A DNA stretch of 64,000 bases from Hybos culiciformis (lineage: Eukaryota; Arthropoda; Insecta; Diptera; Hybotidae): NCBI GenBank assembly GCA_964007475.1, contig OZ023273.1, positions 77,103,737 to 77,167,736 on the forward strand, given 5' to 3'. The stretch's first letter is position 1, and each line of letters starts with the position of its first letter. Below, piece by piece: positions 1-11,665 of this stretch. Both the position numbers and the translations under genes were made by a program. Under the pieces are notes generated by a model. That model did no database searches. It was not told where the DNA came from and saw only the letters and a list, made by a program, of their open reading frames with translations.

Positions 1-179
1 CAACAACAACTTCCTATTCTCTTTTGTTTTTCGAATGTCAACGGTGTTGAGCATTCTCAGGTAAAAAAAAATTTTTTTAATGCAGAATTTCAAATTCTTA
101 AATTTTTTTCAGGGAGAAAACCTATTGATTTCTGGAACTTTGATAAAAATTTAAAAAATGAAATATGACGCATTAAATT

Positions 180-345
180 ATATGCCTTTATAAAATTAAT
201 GAAGTATACGATCTTAGCAGATTCAACCAAATTAAATGTCAAATCGGTTTTTTTTTTTTCGACAGGGGTTTTTTGGCTTGCAGAAAAATGAGATTCTACG
301 TACGAGACAAAAATAGTTATGGAACGCACTCTTATAAGCTGTATA
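180..345. repeat. Dispersed repeat, second copy near 58545-58690
   Basis: Both stretches share, in the same order, a segment on 'gatcttagcagattcaac', a 'cttgcagaaaa' segment and the ending 'tatggaacgcac'. The copies have diverged and no terminal repeats or coding potential are visible. This is probably a relic of an interspersed element; class unknown. Confidence 0.5.
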
Positions 346-404
346 CATTTCGGGTTTAAATAAAGTTTCGAAAATATTTATAAATAGTTGTTGAGTTAAA
401 GAAG

Positions 405-640
405 GTTTATCATACAAAAAATTTTTTTGAGTTGAATGTGAGTTAAATCAGGTTCACCGGATAAAACCCAGTATTGTTTATTTAGATTAAATAAATATGT
501 TATGATTACGTCAAAAAATTATCGGTTGGGCGTTTGAATAATTAAAAAAAAAAAACAAAATGACTAACAAAAAGCATAAAAATAAAATTTTTTTTTTTTT
601 TTAATTTTTATTTTTCGAATTTTAATTTCAAATTAATTAA
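405..640 (+). repeat. Repeat N, inverted copy at about 22085-22320
   Basis: The stretch containing 'gagttaaatcaggttcacc' and 'aattatcggttgggc' recurs in reverse complement at 22085-22320 with mostly single-base differences. Both copies run on into the same A/T-rich tail. There is no coding potential. It is a dispersed repeat of unknown class, used here as one arm of the inverted-repeat field at the left edge of the window. Confidence 0.6.
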
Positions 641-1075
641 TTCACTTATAGAATTTTTTTAAATAATTTTTAAATTATTTTTGATTAAATTTTATTCACT
701 AATTTTTATTTAGAAATTTAACATAAAAAAATAAAAATAAAAAACAACAAAATTAACCCTGGTTAAAAAAAATAATGGTGTGAACAGCAATTTTCAATTG
801 AGGGATAACCTGATTTAATTTATTAATAAAATTCTTAGTTTATAGGCTTTTCAAACTTGGAATTTCATTCATAAATTAAATCAGGTTATCCCTCAATTGA
901 AATTTGCTGTTCACACCATGATTTTTTTTAACCCGGGTTAATTTTGTTGTTTTTTTATTTTTATTTTTTTTGTTAAATTTCTAAATAAAAATTAGTGAAT
1001 AAAATTTAATCAAAAATAATTTAAAAATTATATAAAAAAATTCTATAATTGAAATAATTAATTTTAATGCGCATG
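640..1075. repeat. Large imperfect inverted repeat with an inner hairpin
   Basis: The arms at about 640-776 and 920-1075 are reverse complements, both built on 'aaattagtgaataaaattt'. Between them an inner element (777-917) has its own arms of about 43 bp, starting 'ggtgtgaacagcaa' and ending 'ttgctgttcacacc'. The structure looks like a miniature inverted-repeat element sitting at the centre of a larger foldback. No ORF of note. Confidence 0.65.
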
Positions 1076-1093
1076 TGATCGCTATGTTGTATT

Positions 1094-1381
1094 TGATAAA
1101 TTATCTATGGTGAGGTGTGAATCCTGGAACACCGGTGAATCTATATCTACCTGGACTTGCTTTCAATAATTAATAAGACCATTTATTTTTATAATATAAA
1201 AATAAATTTATTAATTCCAAATAATCGTTATTAACAGGATGAGTAGAAAAAGTAAAAAAAAAGATAATTATTTAAATTAAATTTTGCCATACAATCGATA
1301 TGAAAAATAGTACAAGATAGTACATTCCATACATTCACATCTTCGTCTATGTAGCCTTGGATTAAATTATAAAAACCAACA
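1094..1381 (-). repeat. copia-1 3' LTR (288 bp)
   Basis: Uninterrupted LTR, reading TGTTGG...ATCA on the minus strand. It matches 5416-5597 and then 10610-10699 almost base for base. It is therefore the reference that shows the other LTR has been split and has lost about 16 bp. Confidence 0.9.
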
Positions 1382-1390
1382 CCACCTCTT
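1382..1390 (-). promoter_or_regulatory. copia-1 polypurine tract
   Basis: The minus strand reads AAGAGGTGG immediately next to the 3' LTR. This is the position and purine-only composition expected of the plus-strand DNA priming site. Confidence 0.6.
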
Positions 1391-1407
1391 AATTTAATCA
1401 ATCTTAT

Positions 1408-4400
1408 TCAACAACTTAAATTCAAATCATTACGATGTTTCATAAATAAGTTTCTTCCAAGGGCTTTTGTCATGATATCTGCCAGCTGATTACTTGATGG
1501 GATGAACTTCAATTCAATTTCTTTGTTAGCAATTACATCTCTGGCAAAGTTGTACTTTATGTCTATGTGTTTCATTCTTTGATGTTCACGAGGCTCTTTA
1601 GCAATTTGAATGCAAGACTGGTTATCTACAAAAATCTTAGTTGGAGAATCTAGTTTAATTTCAAGTTCAGATAATAAACATCTTAACCATTTGGCTTCAC
1701 AAACACCCTGTGCTAAAGCTATGTATTCGGATTCAGTTGAAGATAAACTGACTGTTGCTTGACGTTTCGATGACCAAATTACTACATTACCAAATACTTT
1801 AAAAACATACCCAGATGTAGATTTCCTATCATGTTTATCTCCTCCCCAATCAGCGTCAGTGTAACCAATCAGAACATCTACCATATCATTTCGATAATAA
1901 GTTAGCTTTAAATCAATAGTACCCTGGATGTATCGCAAAACTCTTTTTAAATGCATAAAATGTTCACTTTTATGACAACTTTGAAATCGACTAAAATAAT
2001 TAGTTGCAGCACTTAAATCTGGTCTTGTTGTAATCATAGCGTATGTTAAACAACCAATTAACTCTCTATATGGATCATCATTGCAATTAGTATCATCAGT
2101 TTTGTTTAAGTCAAGACCAACCTCCATTGGTGTTGTTGCACTATTACAATCTGACATTTTGAACTTCTTCAGAACATTTTTAAAATATTGTGGTTGACTT
2201 AAGTTAATTGTGCTATTAGATTCATCTCTTTGAATATTCATTCCCAAAAATGTGTCAATTTTTCCAACATTTGTCATTTCAAATTCATTATTTAATTTAC
2301 CTTTAATATCATTAACCATTTTCATGTCATTTGATGCGATTATCAAATCATCGACATATAATAAAATAAAACATTTGACTTTATTTTTGATTTTAACATA
2401 TAAACATCGATCGGATTCACATCTTTTAAAATCATAATCAGTCATAAATTTATGAAATCTAATATTCCACATTCTAGAAGATTGTTTCAATCCCTATAAT
2501 GATTTTTCTAATAAGCATACTTTCGAACTGACACATTCGAATCCGTCGGGTTGATACATAAAAATCTTTTCATCCAATTTACTATTCAAAAATGCACACT
2601 TCACATCCATTTGATGTACATGGTAACCAAAATGATTTGCTATTGACATTATAACACGAAAAGTTGTCATTTTTGCTGTTGGTGAGTACGTGTCATTGTA
2701 ATCAAACCCCTTTTCTTGGCTAAAACCTCTTGCCACAAGCCGTGCCTTTATTTGTCAATATCCCCATTTGCTTTATGCTTAATTTTAAAAATCCATTTAC
2801 AAGATATAATATTTTTGTCTTTTGGTATATCAGTTAACGTCCAGGTTTTATTTTTAATTAGTGAACCGTATTCATTATTTATAGCTTTCTTCCACTGTGG
2901 CCAATCATTACGTTGTTTCGCATCTTCTAATGTTTTTGGATTATCATCTACATATTCTTGAGCTGATAATGCAAAATTCGCTTCATAATCCCATGAACCT
3001 AATCTATCTGGTGGTTTAATTGATCTTTGACAACGAGTTTTAATTATTTCTGATTATCAATAATGGTTTCATTTTCAATACATTCATTATTTTCATCATT
3101 TTTTGTTTCATTTAAATTGTTATCTGATTTATTTTCACCACTGTCATTTTTATTACTGTCACTTTCATTGCTTTCCACCTCTGAATTAATATAGTTTATT
3201 ATTTGACATTTATCTAAAATTGAATTTTCGTTGAACACAACATTTCTACAAATTTGTCATTTTCTGCATCCCACAATCTATAAGACAATTGTGATGTATA
3301 ATAACCAAGCATTAGGCACTTTGTTGATTTGGCATCTAATTTCTTTCTAATTTCAGAGGGTATTAAGTTATAACAGATTGATCCGAATATTCTTAAATTT
3401 GATAAATCTGGCTTAACACCAAACCAAATTTCAGCAGGTGTGTTATTAATAAATTGCTTACCAATAGCATTTGTTGGACAACGATTTTTAATGTAAGTCG
3501 CAGTTAATACTGCTTCATTCCAAAACTTTCTTGGCAAAGCACTTGCAATTAACATTGTTCTTGCTTTTTCAATTAATGTACGATTAATTCTTTCTGCCAC
3601 TGAATTCATTTCTGGATTATACGAAACTGTATACATTAAATTTACGCCACTGTTTCTGCAATAATTTTTAAATTCTGTTGAAATATATTCACCACCATTA
3701 TCGCATTTTAATTTTGATATTTTACAACCATGCTGTGATTCAGAAATCGCTTGATAATCTTTGAACTTTGAAAACACTTCATTTTTTGTTTTAATACAGT
3801 ATATTCTTGTCGCTCTTGAATAATCATCAGTAAATGTTACAAAATATCTCAAACCATCCCAAGCTGGTTCTGACATAGGGCCACAAACATCTGAATGTAC
3901 CAGTTCTAAAATACGTTTCGAACGTACTTCTTTGTTTCTATGGAATGATGTTCGTATTTGTATCCCATATGTACATGGTTCACAAAAATTATTTTCTTCA
4001 ATTATATTTGATTTTTGAATACCATTTACCATCTGATGATTTTGTCATATCTTTGAAATTCAAATGCCCAAGTCGATAATGCCAAAGATTTTGAAAAATC
4101 TTCTTTTGATCACCTTCATTTGCTATTCCTGCAAACAAATTTTGATCAATATAAAAATTTACCTCATATAAGTTACCATTTAAATTTCAATAAATTTTGT
4201 AACACCAGAATGAGAAACTATGGCTTTGTCACCTTCAAACATTATTTTATAGCCTTTATGAGTTAAACGTTCGATTGACATAAAATTACATTTTAAATTT
4301 TCAATTAGCATTACATCTTGAATTGTTTTTGTGGAATAATCACCATCATAACAAGTTTTTACCAAAATTTCACCTTGCTGTTTAGCAACTATATCTTTAG

Positions 4401-5367
4401 CAACCGATATTATAGCATTTTTAATGTTATATAATTTATTAAAATATTCTTTGCAATTCACCATATACTGAGTTGCACCAGAATCCAAAAGAAATTTAAC
4501 AGTTCTGATATTTCTTTCCTCAGCATTTAAACAAACATTTTTATTCTCATATTTTTGAGAATTATTATTTATTTTGCAAAGTAACAGATTATGTTCAGAC
4601 TCATTTGTTGCATTGTTGGCACTTTTATTTCCATTTTTAGAATTCGATTTACCTGGATTATTCTTATCATTTTTAGACCAGCACTGTGCCTTCATATGCC
4701 CAGCTTTTCCACATTTGAAGCATTTTATTCTCTTTACATTCATTGCACTTGCTTCAGATTTTACATTGTTATTGCTTACAGAATTTCGTTTTCTACTTTC
4801 GTCAAGTAAACGACTTTTAACAAAATCAATAGGTAACTTTTCAGGATCTAAAGTTTCTAATGCAGTAACTAGATTATCAAAACTTTTTGGCAACGTAAGT
4901 AATAAATGACATACAACGTCAATATCTTCCAATTTCGCGCCTATTGATTTTAAATCTCTTATCTTTTTATCGAAATTCAGGAAATGCTGATCAATGTTTT
5001 CATTTTCATCATATTTCATTGTTAGTAGTTGCTTACGTAACAGTAACTGTGCAGACACAGATTTTCGTTCAAAAACAGCACAAAGTGCATCGAAAATCTC
5101 CTTTGCAAACTCTTTGTCTTTTATGTATTCCAGTTGACTGTCATGAATGCATTCCACTAACTGAGCCTTACAAATCTTTTCTTTCTTTTTTATTGCGGTT
5201 CTTTTGTTTTCATCAATTGCTGTCTCTAATAATGTTTCTAAATCTGTTTCAATAAATTTCCTTAAATCATCCTTTTCTAACAAAATTCCAACTCTATATT
5301 TCCAATTGCTGAAATTGCAGCATCCATTTCGAAGAATCACCTTCAAATTACAAATAAGAATTAACAA
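1408..5367 (-). pseudogene. copia-1 gag-pol, degenerate
   Basis: The minus-strand pieces follow copia order. 5367-4180 is gag, with a CCHC knuckle (CFKCGKAGHMKAQC), followed by the start of the protease (LDSGATQYM). 4032-3214 is integrase, with VHSDVCGP, KCDNGGEY and SVAERINRT supplying the D, D and E. 2736-2494 is the start of RT (MDVKCAFLNSKLDE). 2490-1408 is the rest of RT with YVDDLII, then RNase H with SLSSTESEY and the terminal ADIMTKAL. Stops and frame changes separate the pieces, for example near 2490, between 2736 and 3040, and near 4032-4180. The integrase wording resembles Drosophila copia. It cannot make a single polyprotein as it stands. Confidence 0.9.
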
Positions 5368-5401
5368 TTTTTACAGTTACAAATTTATTCCAATGACGCC
5401 T

Positions 5402-5415
5402 CTGGGCCCATAACC
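5402..5415 (-). promoter_or_regulatory. copia-1 primer binding site resembling half-tRNA(iMet) priming
   Basis: The minus strand reads GGTTATGGGCCCAG directly after the 5' LTR. This is complementary to the anticodon stem-loop of eukaryotic initiator tRNA-Met (CUGGGCCCAUAACC), not to a tRNA 3' end. Drosophila copia is known to prime from a cleaved 5' half of initiator tRNA-Met at this position, so the same mechanism is inferred here. Confidence 0.7.
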
Positions 5416-5597
5416 TGATAAATTATCTATGATCAGCTGTGAATCCTGGAACACCGGTGAATCTATATCTACCTGGACTTGCTTTCAATAATTAATAAGA
5501 CCATTTATTTTTATAATATAAAAATAAATTTATTAATTCCAAATAATCGTTATTAAGAGGATGAGTAGAAAAAGTAAAAAAAAAGATAATTATTTAA
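5416..5597 (-). repeat. copia-1 5' LTR, inner fragment (split by LINE)
   Basis: The first 182 bp match the left LTR from 1094 on. Homology stops at 5597, where the LINE's poly(A) tail (T-run on this strand) begins, and resumes at 10610. Confidence 0.88.
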
Positions 5598-5824
5598 TTT
5601 TTTATTTTTTTCGAGAAGGTGGGGAAATGCATTGACTCACAGAGTGTCGGACTCTCAAACTAGTTTTCAGACTATTTTGAACTACCGACTAAAACCCCAC
5701 CTTCCTGGCTGCTGAGTAGCTACACGCGGTACCACCTTACGGCATTCCTTCGCGAGTAGTCCAGCCCGTTCCTACTATCTCCTTCCTTCACGTTTCCATG
5801 GTGCCTCTCCAGAAATTTAGGCGT

Positions 5825-8734
5825 TCAAGTGCTGCTGCTTAGAATATTCCTGAAAAACACCTCCATTGCACGCCATTTTTCTTCTGCTTCTAACATCACT
5901 GCTACCATATTTTCTGGTTTTATTTCTACCCCTACCTCCTCCATAACCCTTGTTCTGTCACCCTCCCACTCTTTGCATTTGAAAAAGGTGTGGAAGGCAT
6001 CATCAATTTCATCTCCGCAGTAATCACATGATCCCTCTTCTTTGACCTTGAATTTATGTAGATAGCCTTTATAGCAACCATGACCTGAGAGAGCCTGGGT
6101 GATATAAAAGTTCACGTTCCCATGCTTTCTACTTATCCATTTCTCTATTCTTGGAATCAACCTATGTGTCCATCTACCTGATGTACTACCATCCCAACGC
6201 ATTTGCCATTTGTTTAGTAGCTCGCGCCTGGCTGCTTTCTTTATTTGTGTCCGAGTCTCGTCAACTTCTACCTCCTGTGACTGCCAGAAGACCGTACTCC
6301 TTTCCGTCCATCAGGTCAATAGGCGTATTCCCGCTATCAGGTCAATAGGGGTATTCCCGCTACCACAAGGACTGCGCTCTCCGAGACAGTTCGGTAAGCC
6401 GAAGCTATCCTCAACGTCGAACATCTGTTTACGGAATTAGCACTGCTCCCGTAGGATGGCTTCTCCATTGCCTTCGCCCATACCGGACAAGCATACAACA
6501 TCTTCGACAGTGTGACTCCGGATAGAATTTTCCTTTTGGTGTCTGAAGGACCACCAACATTGGGCATCAACCTTGAGAGGCTGCTGCATGCACGTGCTCC
6601 TTTCCCAGCTAGCTTGGCCCGGAAGCTAAGTCTTTTGTCCAGCTCCACTCCCAGGTAAGTTAGTTGGTCCTTCCACTGGATGGAGGTATCACCGATTTGT
6701 AGGCAAGGGTACCTAAAATTCCTTCTATCCGTCGCCAACACTGCTTCTGTTTTATGAATTGCCATTTCGAGGCCCTTGGAATCGAGCCACCTTTTCACCT
6801 TTCTGAGGCAGTCATTTACTCGGATCTCCAGAAGATTCAAGTCGACAGCCCAGCATAAGATTATTATGTCGTCTGCAAATCCAACCAGACTGCAATTTGT
6901 TGGCAGAATCAATCCGTCGTATGCAATGTTCCACAGGAAGGGTCCCAGTTTTGAGCCTTGAGGGACTCCGCAGGACATCTTTTGCGCTACTCTGAAGTTT
7001 TTTCCTACGTAGAACACCTCCCTTAGCCTCAGCGCTTTAATTATGTGTTCCCATTCTATGGAGCTAAAGGCATTTTTTACATCTATTGAGACGAGAGCTG
7101 TGAAGCCTTTCTTCTTCCCGGTTCCTGCGTTTTCTAGTCTGGCGATATTAACCACTTCCTGGATCGCATGGATTGTTGACAATCCTTTTCTGAACCCGAA
7201 CTGTCGACTTGACAGTCCACCGTGTTCTTCTATATGACTTTCCAGCCTCTGGAGAATCAATCCTTCCAAAACCTTACCCATGGTGTCCAGGAGGCAAATC
7301 GGACGGTAGGATGATATTTGGTTCGTCGGCTTCATTGGCTTCCTCAGAAGAATCAGCTTTTGGTTTTTCCACTTTTCCAGAAAGACTCCCTCGGCTAGAC
7401 ATTTATTGAATAGCTTTAAGAGGCATTCCGGAAAGTGTTTCATAACCTACACTATGACCTCGTTGGGTATTCCATCTGGGCCAGGAGACTTACCCATTTT
7501 CAATTTGCGTCCTGCTATAACTAGTTCTTCGAGCGTGAATGGTTCTGTGGTCACTGGCTCATTTCTCCCTTGGGGCGATTCAGCTCGAGCCTGTTTTTCA
7601 GGGAACAGATCTGCTATAACTTTTTCGACCCACTTGGGGTTATTTAGCTCTGGGATGGCTTGTTTTTTGACAATTTTCTTTGACACTATTTTGTAGGCCA
7701 GGCCCCAAGTGTCATTTTCCACCTCGTTTAGCAGATCCTTCCAACATTAAGCTTTTCTCCTTCTTACAGCCTTTTAGAGGAGTTTCTTTGCATGCTGTAA
7801 GACATTTTGAGCTCCAAGTTTTCCTGCACCATTGCCTTCTCGCTGCGTTGCACGCTGCTCTAAGACTGTGAATTTCCTCACACCACCAAAAAGCAGGCGA
7901 CCTGTTTGGTGCACTAAGGCGTTTTGGCATTGACGCTTTGCATGCGTCTGTCATTATTCTCATCGTTGTTTTCGCTATCGTCCCTAGGTCATCTCTGTCT
8001 TCCACCCATCCCAGATCCGCAATAGCTTTGCATTCAAGAATTTGGCGTACTAGTTTGGACCCATCCAGCTTTCTAACGTTCCAGCCTAGATCTTTCGTGC
8101 ATCTTTCCGCGTTTGATTCGACAAAAGCTGAATCCGCTATTTGGAACTCGATGTACATGTGATCGCTTAGGGACGATACATCCAAAACTCTCCAGTTTAT
8201 GACCCGGCTTGCTGTCGCCGACGATGCAATGGACAGGTCAATAATGGAACTACTTGTTCCTCTTCTGAATGTAGGCTCGTTTCCTCTATTATGAACCACC
8301 ATATCGTTTGCAGCAACAAAATCGGAAGCCATTTTACCTCTGTTATCGAGTCTGCTCTCTCCCCAGGTCGGTGATTTGCTATTAAAATCTCCAGTTATTA
8401 TGATTTCCACTTCTGCGGACCTAATGCTGTCTTCCAGTGCATTTAGGTCGTTTTCAAAAGTTGCTGGCGGGTCATTTGGAGAGAAATAGCAGCTGTATAT
8501 TCTCAGCCTCTTTATCTCCACCCACACAAATCCATGGACCGACGCTCCATGGCTTTGTACGGGCAGATTAGGATTGCATATGATAATTCCTGCTCTTTCC
8601 GATTTGTCCTGGTACCAGGCGGCTGACTCGGGCTTCCTACATTGTTCGCTGAGAACGATTATGTCAGTTTTTTCTCCTTTGCTGTCCAGAGCTATTCTCG
8701 ATTTATTAAGATTTAACTGCAGGATACTTAACAT
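5825..8734 (-). pseudogene. LINE-1 ORF2 relic (endonuclease and reverse transcriptase)
   Basis: The endonuclease is read from 8734 down, with LQLNLNKSR, LSEQCRKP, GDFNSKSPTWGE and LSDHMYIE. The reading then passes through 7722-7447 and 7443-6337 (RT with SIDVKNAFSS, SCGVPQGSKLGPF and VGFADDIII) to a last piece at 6202-5825 with CDYCGDEIDDAFHTFFKC. At least three frame breaks separate these pieces (about 7715, 7445 and 6210-6340), and the RT palm has a deletion after 'LREVFYVGK'. All parts align by eye with the intact ORF2 at 39346-42339. Confidence 0.9.
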
Positions 8735-10329
8735 TTTAGCTCTTTTGCCTTTGTTAGCTCAGCCATGAAGGTCGGGCAATTGGAGCTTCCTCGCCGCATT
8801 TCCAGCAGGATCCTTTTATTTCTTCTCCTTTGCATTCCCTGGCTAGGTGGCCGTATCCATAGCATTTCGACCCTCTCCTGTATCCTACAGTTAACCCAAC
8901 CGATCTTCACTTTCTTCATCCTTAGAAGCTTGATCCCTATCGCCTCGGCTACTTTCAGACTTGCCACCTGCGTGGAGGCAAAGCCATTAAATAGTTTGGG
9001 CTCAATGGATTCCGGATCCACTCCTGCTGCTTCGGCAAGACTTTTCCGAACTTCTTCCATGGTTTCAGTTTCGTCTATATCCTTAATATCAATCGAAACC
9101 ATCTTCGTCAGGTCTTTCACCTCGGCTTTATCGCTAACAGACTTCGCTATAGCTTCGCTGAACTTCGCCGAATTTTCTGCCTTAAGTACCAGGAGTAGTT
9201 CCTTGTTCTTCGTCCTTCGAATTTGCTTGATTTCTACTCCATATTCTCCAGGTTTTATCGATGTTTTCATTGATTTCAAGATTTCGGCATACGAGCAATC
9301 GGTTTTTGCTGAAATCTTTATGGCTTCGGTCCTTCTTTTATCCCTTTCCTTTGCCGCTGGTGTTCTGGTGGTAATTTCTCTTTCGTTTTTTTTCTTCTTA
9401 TTGGACTTTCTATGTTGGACCGTGTGCCAATTTTCCTTCTTTTCACCATTTTCTTCTCTCGTACTAATCGTGGGTGGTGCTACGGGCTCTGCATTTTTTT
9501 TCCCGGGGAGTTTTTTTGATCGAGGAGTGACGCTAGGTGGCGAGGAAGCGCTTTCTTATGTACTTTGGTAGTACTTTGGGTCTTCACTTGCCTTGGGCTA
9601 TTATGTTTTACTATTCCCCCGCCTAACTCTTTCTCCAAGTCCACCATGTCTCGTTTCACATATTCGTTTACATTAACGAGACTCTCCAAAAGTTCTGTCA
9701 GCCGGTTGAAACTTTCCCTCACCACTACCGTAAATTTCTTGAACATCATTCGATTGTGCAGCTAAGTCATTGCAAAGCACATTCCATACTCTGGATAGTT
9801 TTTCGTCGTTTTTCATGTTATGATCCACTTGCTTGATTTTGCTGGTGGAAATTTCTGGTCCGATCACCTGATCGGCGCTAAGTGCACGTTGGACATCACC
9901 ATTTCCGTCACTGGAGCTCGGCATCCAGAACCCTTTTTTCAGTGGCTTCGCTGTTCAGATCTACGAGATCCGGCGTCTGCGTTCTTGTGGCATTTTCTCC
10001 AGTACAATTCGCATCATCCACTAACCTTAGGTTGCGGTCTTCAATTGGTGTCCTTCCTAAAGGCAGTCCTCTGTATGTCCAATGCTTCCCTTGCGATGTT
10101 GGTGAACGGTAGACCAAACTACTTCTGTGAAAAGGGTTTGATGTCGATACTTCGGTCTTTTTGGTATACTTGTTGTATTATCTCCACTACTAGCCAAGTT
10201 ACCCACTAGTAATGGATTGCGGTCGCTGGATATCGACGACCCGGGGTCCGCTCGCTCGCCTCCGACGGCCGCCGGTACTGAGTTTCCGAAACCCTGCACA
10301 GTAAGTTTGTTTTGATTGGTTGACTCCAT
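8728..10329 (-). pseudogene. LINE-1 ORF1 relic (gag-like, zinc knuckles lost)
   Basis: Fragments at 10329-10057, 10117-9908, 9924-9673, 9749-9480 and 9279-8728 correspond to the 576-residue ORF1 of the complete copy. The tail runs from KKVKIGWVNCRIQERVEML straight to CPTFMAELTKAK. The three CCHC knuckles that lie between these blocks in the intact protein are deleted, apart from a garbled remnant. The protein could not bind RNA in the usual way. Confidence 0.82.
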
Positions 10330-10609
10330 GATTGTTTTGTGTTCTGGGTGACCTTCCCATATCCCGTTTAGCCCTAAGGCAAGCAGGGAAATGCCCTGGA
10401 GTGATTTGACCCCTCTTCAGTAGGGTATGTTAACAGCTGCCCAATATGGGACAGACGCTGACCAGGGAGCCGCCCAATCTGGGACAGACGCTCCTGGATT
10501 TTTCTGTTTGGTCCGCGGATGGTATTTTATTTCCCTGTATATCTACAGAGCCTTCCCCTATCCGCCACCTGGGGACGCGCCCTCTAGGGATGCATCTCCC
10601 CCCGAGGAT

Positions 10610-10699
10610 CAATCGATATGAAAAATAGTACAAGATAGTACATTCCATACATTCACATCTTCGTCTATGTAGCCTTGGATTAAATTATAAAAACCAACA
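10610..10699 (-). repeat. copia-1 5' LTR, outer fragment
   Basis: The last 90 bp of the split LTR match 1292-1381 and end in the TGTT terminus (minus strand), followed by the GTATT target duplication at 10700-10704. Confidence 0.88.
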
Positions 10700-10772
10700 G
10701 TATTTAGTGTTATAGAATTTAGATCACTAAATGGAATATTATATCCGTCAATACACATGCAATCATTTAGAT

Positions 10773-11554
10773 CAGTGCTCGCAATTAGATTTTAGGTGTC
10801 GAGCCAAAAAAGATGATTTTCTTCAAACCATTATTTCGGCGTGCCGAATCTATTCGATAAAATAAAATAGTATTGAGATGTAAGAAATTAATATGTACTT
10901 ATTCGTTTTTATATATTAATTTTTATTTATTTCATTTATACATTAATTATATTTATATTTAAATATAAATTTATATAAAAAAAACCTAAATATATTTAAT
11001 CAAAAGAAAACAAAAATGTCAGATATATTCTTCAATATCAGAAATTAAATTAAACAAAACATAATAAGAATTAAACAACGAAAAATAAAAAATATCAAAA
11101 ACTAATCAATAAATAAAAGTTTACTTAAATTAGCAAGGAACACAATATTTTTTCTACTGTTGTCCAGTATGAGATCTGTTTTGAATAAATTGCAATGCTA
11201 AGTGGCCTATATTTGTTATATAATTGGTTACTTTTAAAGCAACACAATCCTCGGAACTGTCACTAGCCATTCTGTTTCTGGTTTTGGTTAAAATTACATT
11301 GATTTGAGAAAATAAGAATTCGCAAAAGAAAGTTGAAGGAAATACTGTTAATACACCTATTGCTAGCTTTTTTAATGATGAAAACTGATTTGGAAGACTT
11401 TGCGACAACTTTAGAACTTCATCGTCCATGTTAAATGAATGTTATATCATTTTCTCTTAATTGATATTCGACCATTATTCTCAAATCGACTCGTGCCAGC
11501 AAAATTTCGAAGCGTGCCAATCTTGGCACGCGTGCCACGTAATTGCGACCACTG
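10773..11554 (-). mobile_element. hAT DNA transposon, internally deleted
   Basis: Terminal inverted repeats CAGTGCTCGCAATTA (10773) and, inverted, CAGTGGTCGCAATTA (ending 11554) are bounded by a perfect 8-bp duplication ATTTAGAT (10765-10772 and 11555-11562). The 8-bp duplication and CAGTG termini are hAT hallmarks. At 782 bp it is far shorter than an autonomous hAT; only the 3' end of a transposase remains inside. Confidence 0.9.
11154..11429 (-). pseudogene. hAT transposase C-terminal fragment
   Basis: The 91-residue reading contains TFFCEFLFSQINVILTKTR, which resembles the C-terminal dimerisation segment of hAT transposases of the ZBED5/FAM200 type (pattern 'CE..FS....IKTK.RNRL'). The BED finger and the catalytic core are absent. 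It lies within hAT-type terminal repeats with an 8-bp duplication, which supports the family call independently. Confidence 0.7.
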
Positions 11555-11665
11555 ATTTAGATGCATCAGCGTGAATAATGAAAACGTTTAGATGCATCAG
11601 CGTGAATAATGAAATCATTTAGATGCATCAGCATAAATAATGAAATCATTTAGATGTTTCGTATT
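11555..11665. repeat. Short tandem repeat, about 32-bp unit, nearly four copies
   Basis: The unit 'atttagatgcatcagcgtg' plus 'aataatgaaatc' is repeated with few changes. The hAT element was inserted in the first unit; its 8-bp duplication ATTTAGAT is the unit's start. A second, unrelated direct duplication of about 65 bp ('aataatatc...ctcacaatatttcaa') follows at 11690-11835. Confidence 0.75.

Larger units (their letters stand above)
5598..10607 (-). mobile_element. R1-clade non-LTR retrotransposon (LINE-1 of 2), decayed, inserted in copia-1 LTR
   Basis: The element runs on the minus strand from a 5' end whose plus-strand sequence is 'ctccccccgagg' (shared with the complete copy ending at 44321) to a 3' A-rich tail at 5598. 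It carries an ORF1 relic and an ORF2 relic with endonuclease, reverse transcriptase and C-terminal zinc motif. Compared with the left LTR, about 16 bp of target (around 1274-1290) is absent at the insertion point and no target duplication is seen. This suggests integration with a target-site deletion. Confidence 0.9.
1094..10699 (-). mobile_element. Ty1/copia LTR retrotransposon (copia-1), decayed, with nested LINE
   Basis: The outer boundaries are two LTRs that begin TG and end CA when read on the minus strand. They are flanked by a perfect 5-bp target duplication GTATT at 1089-1093 and 10700-10704. The internal region (1382-5415) holds a primer site, gag, protease, integrase, RT and RNase H in copia order on the minus strand, broken by stops and frameshifts. 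The element's own 5' LTR (right side) is split by an R1-clade LINE at 5598-10607, which must therefore have arrived later. Without the LINE the element is about 4.6 kb. Confidence 0.92.

Noticed and set aside
8765..9571. 268-aa plus-strand reading across LINE-1
   Set aside because: Antisense of the ORF1 relic, which is homologous to the intact ORF1 of LINE-2 on the minus strand.
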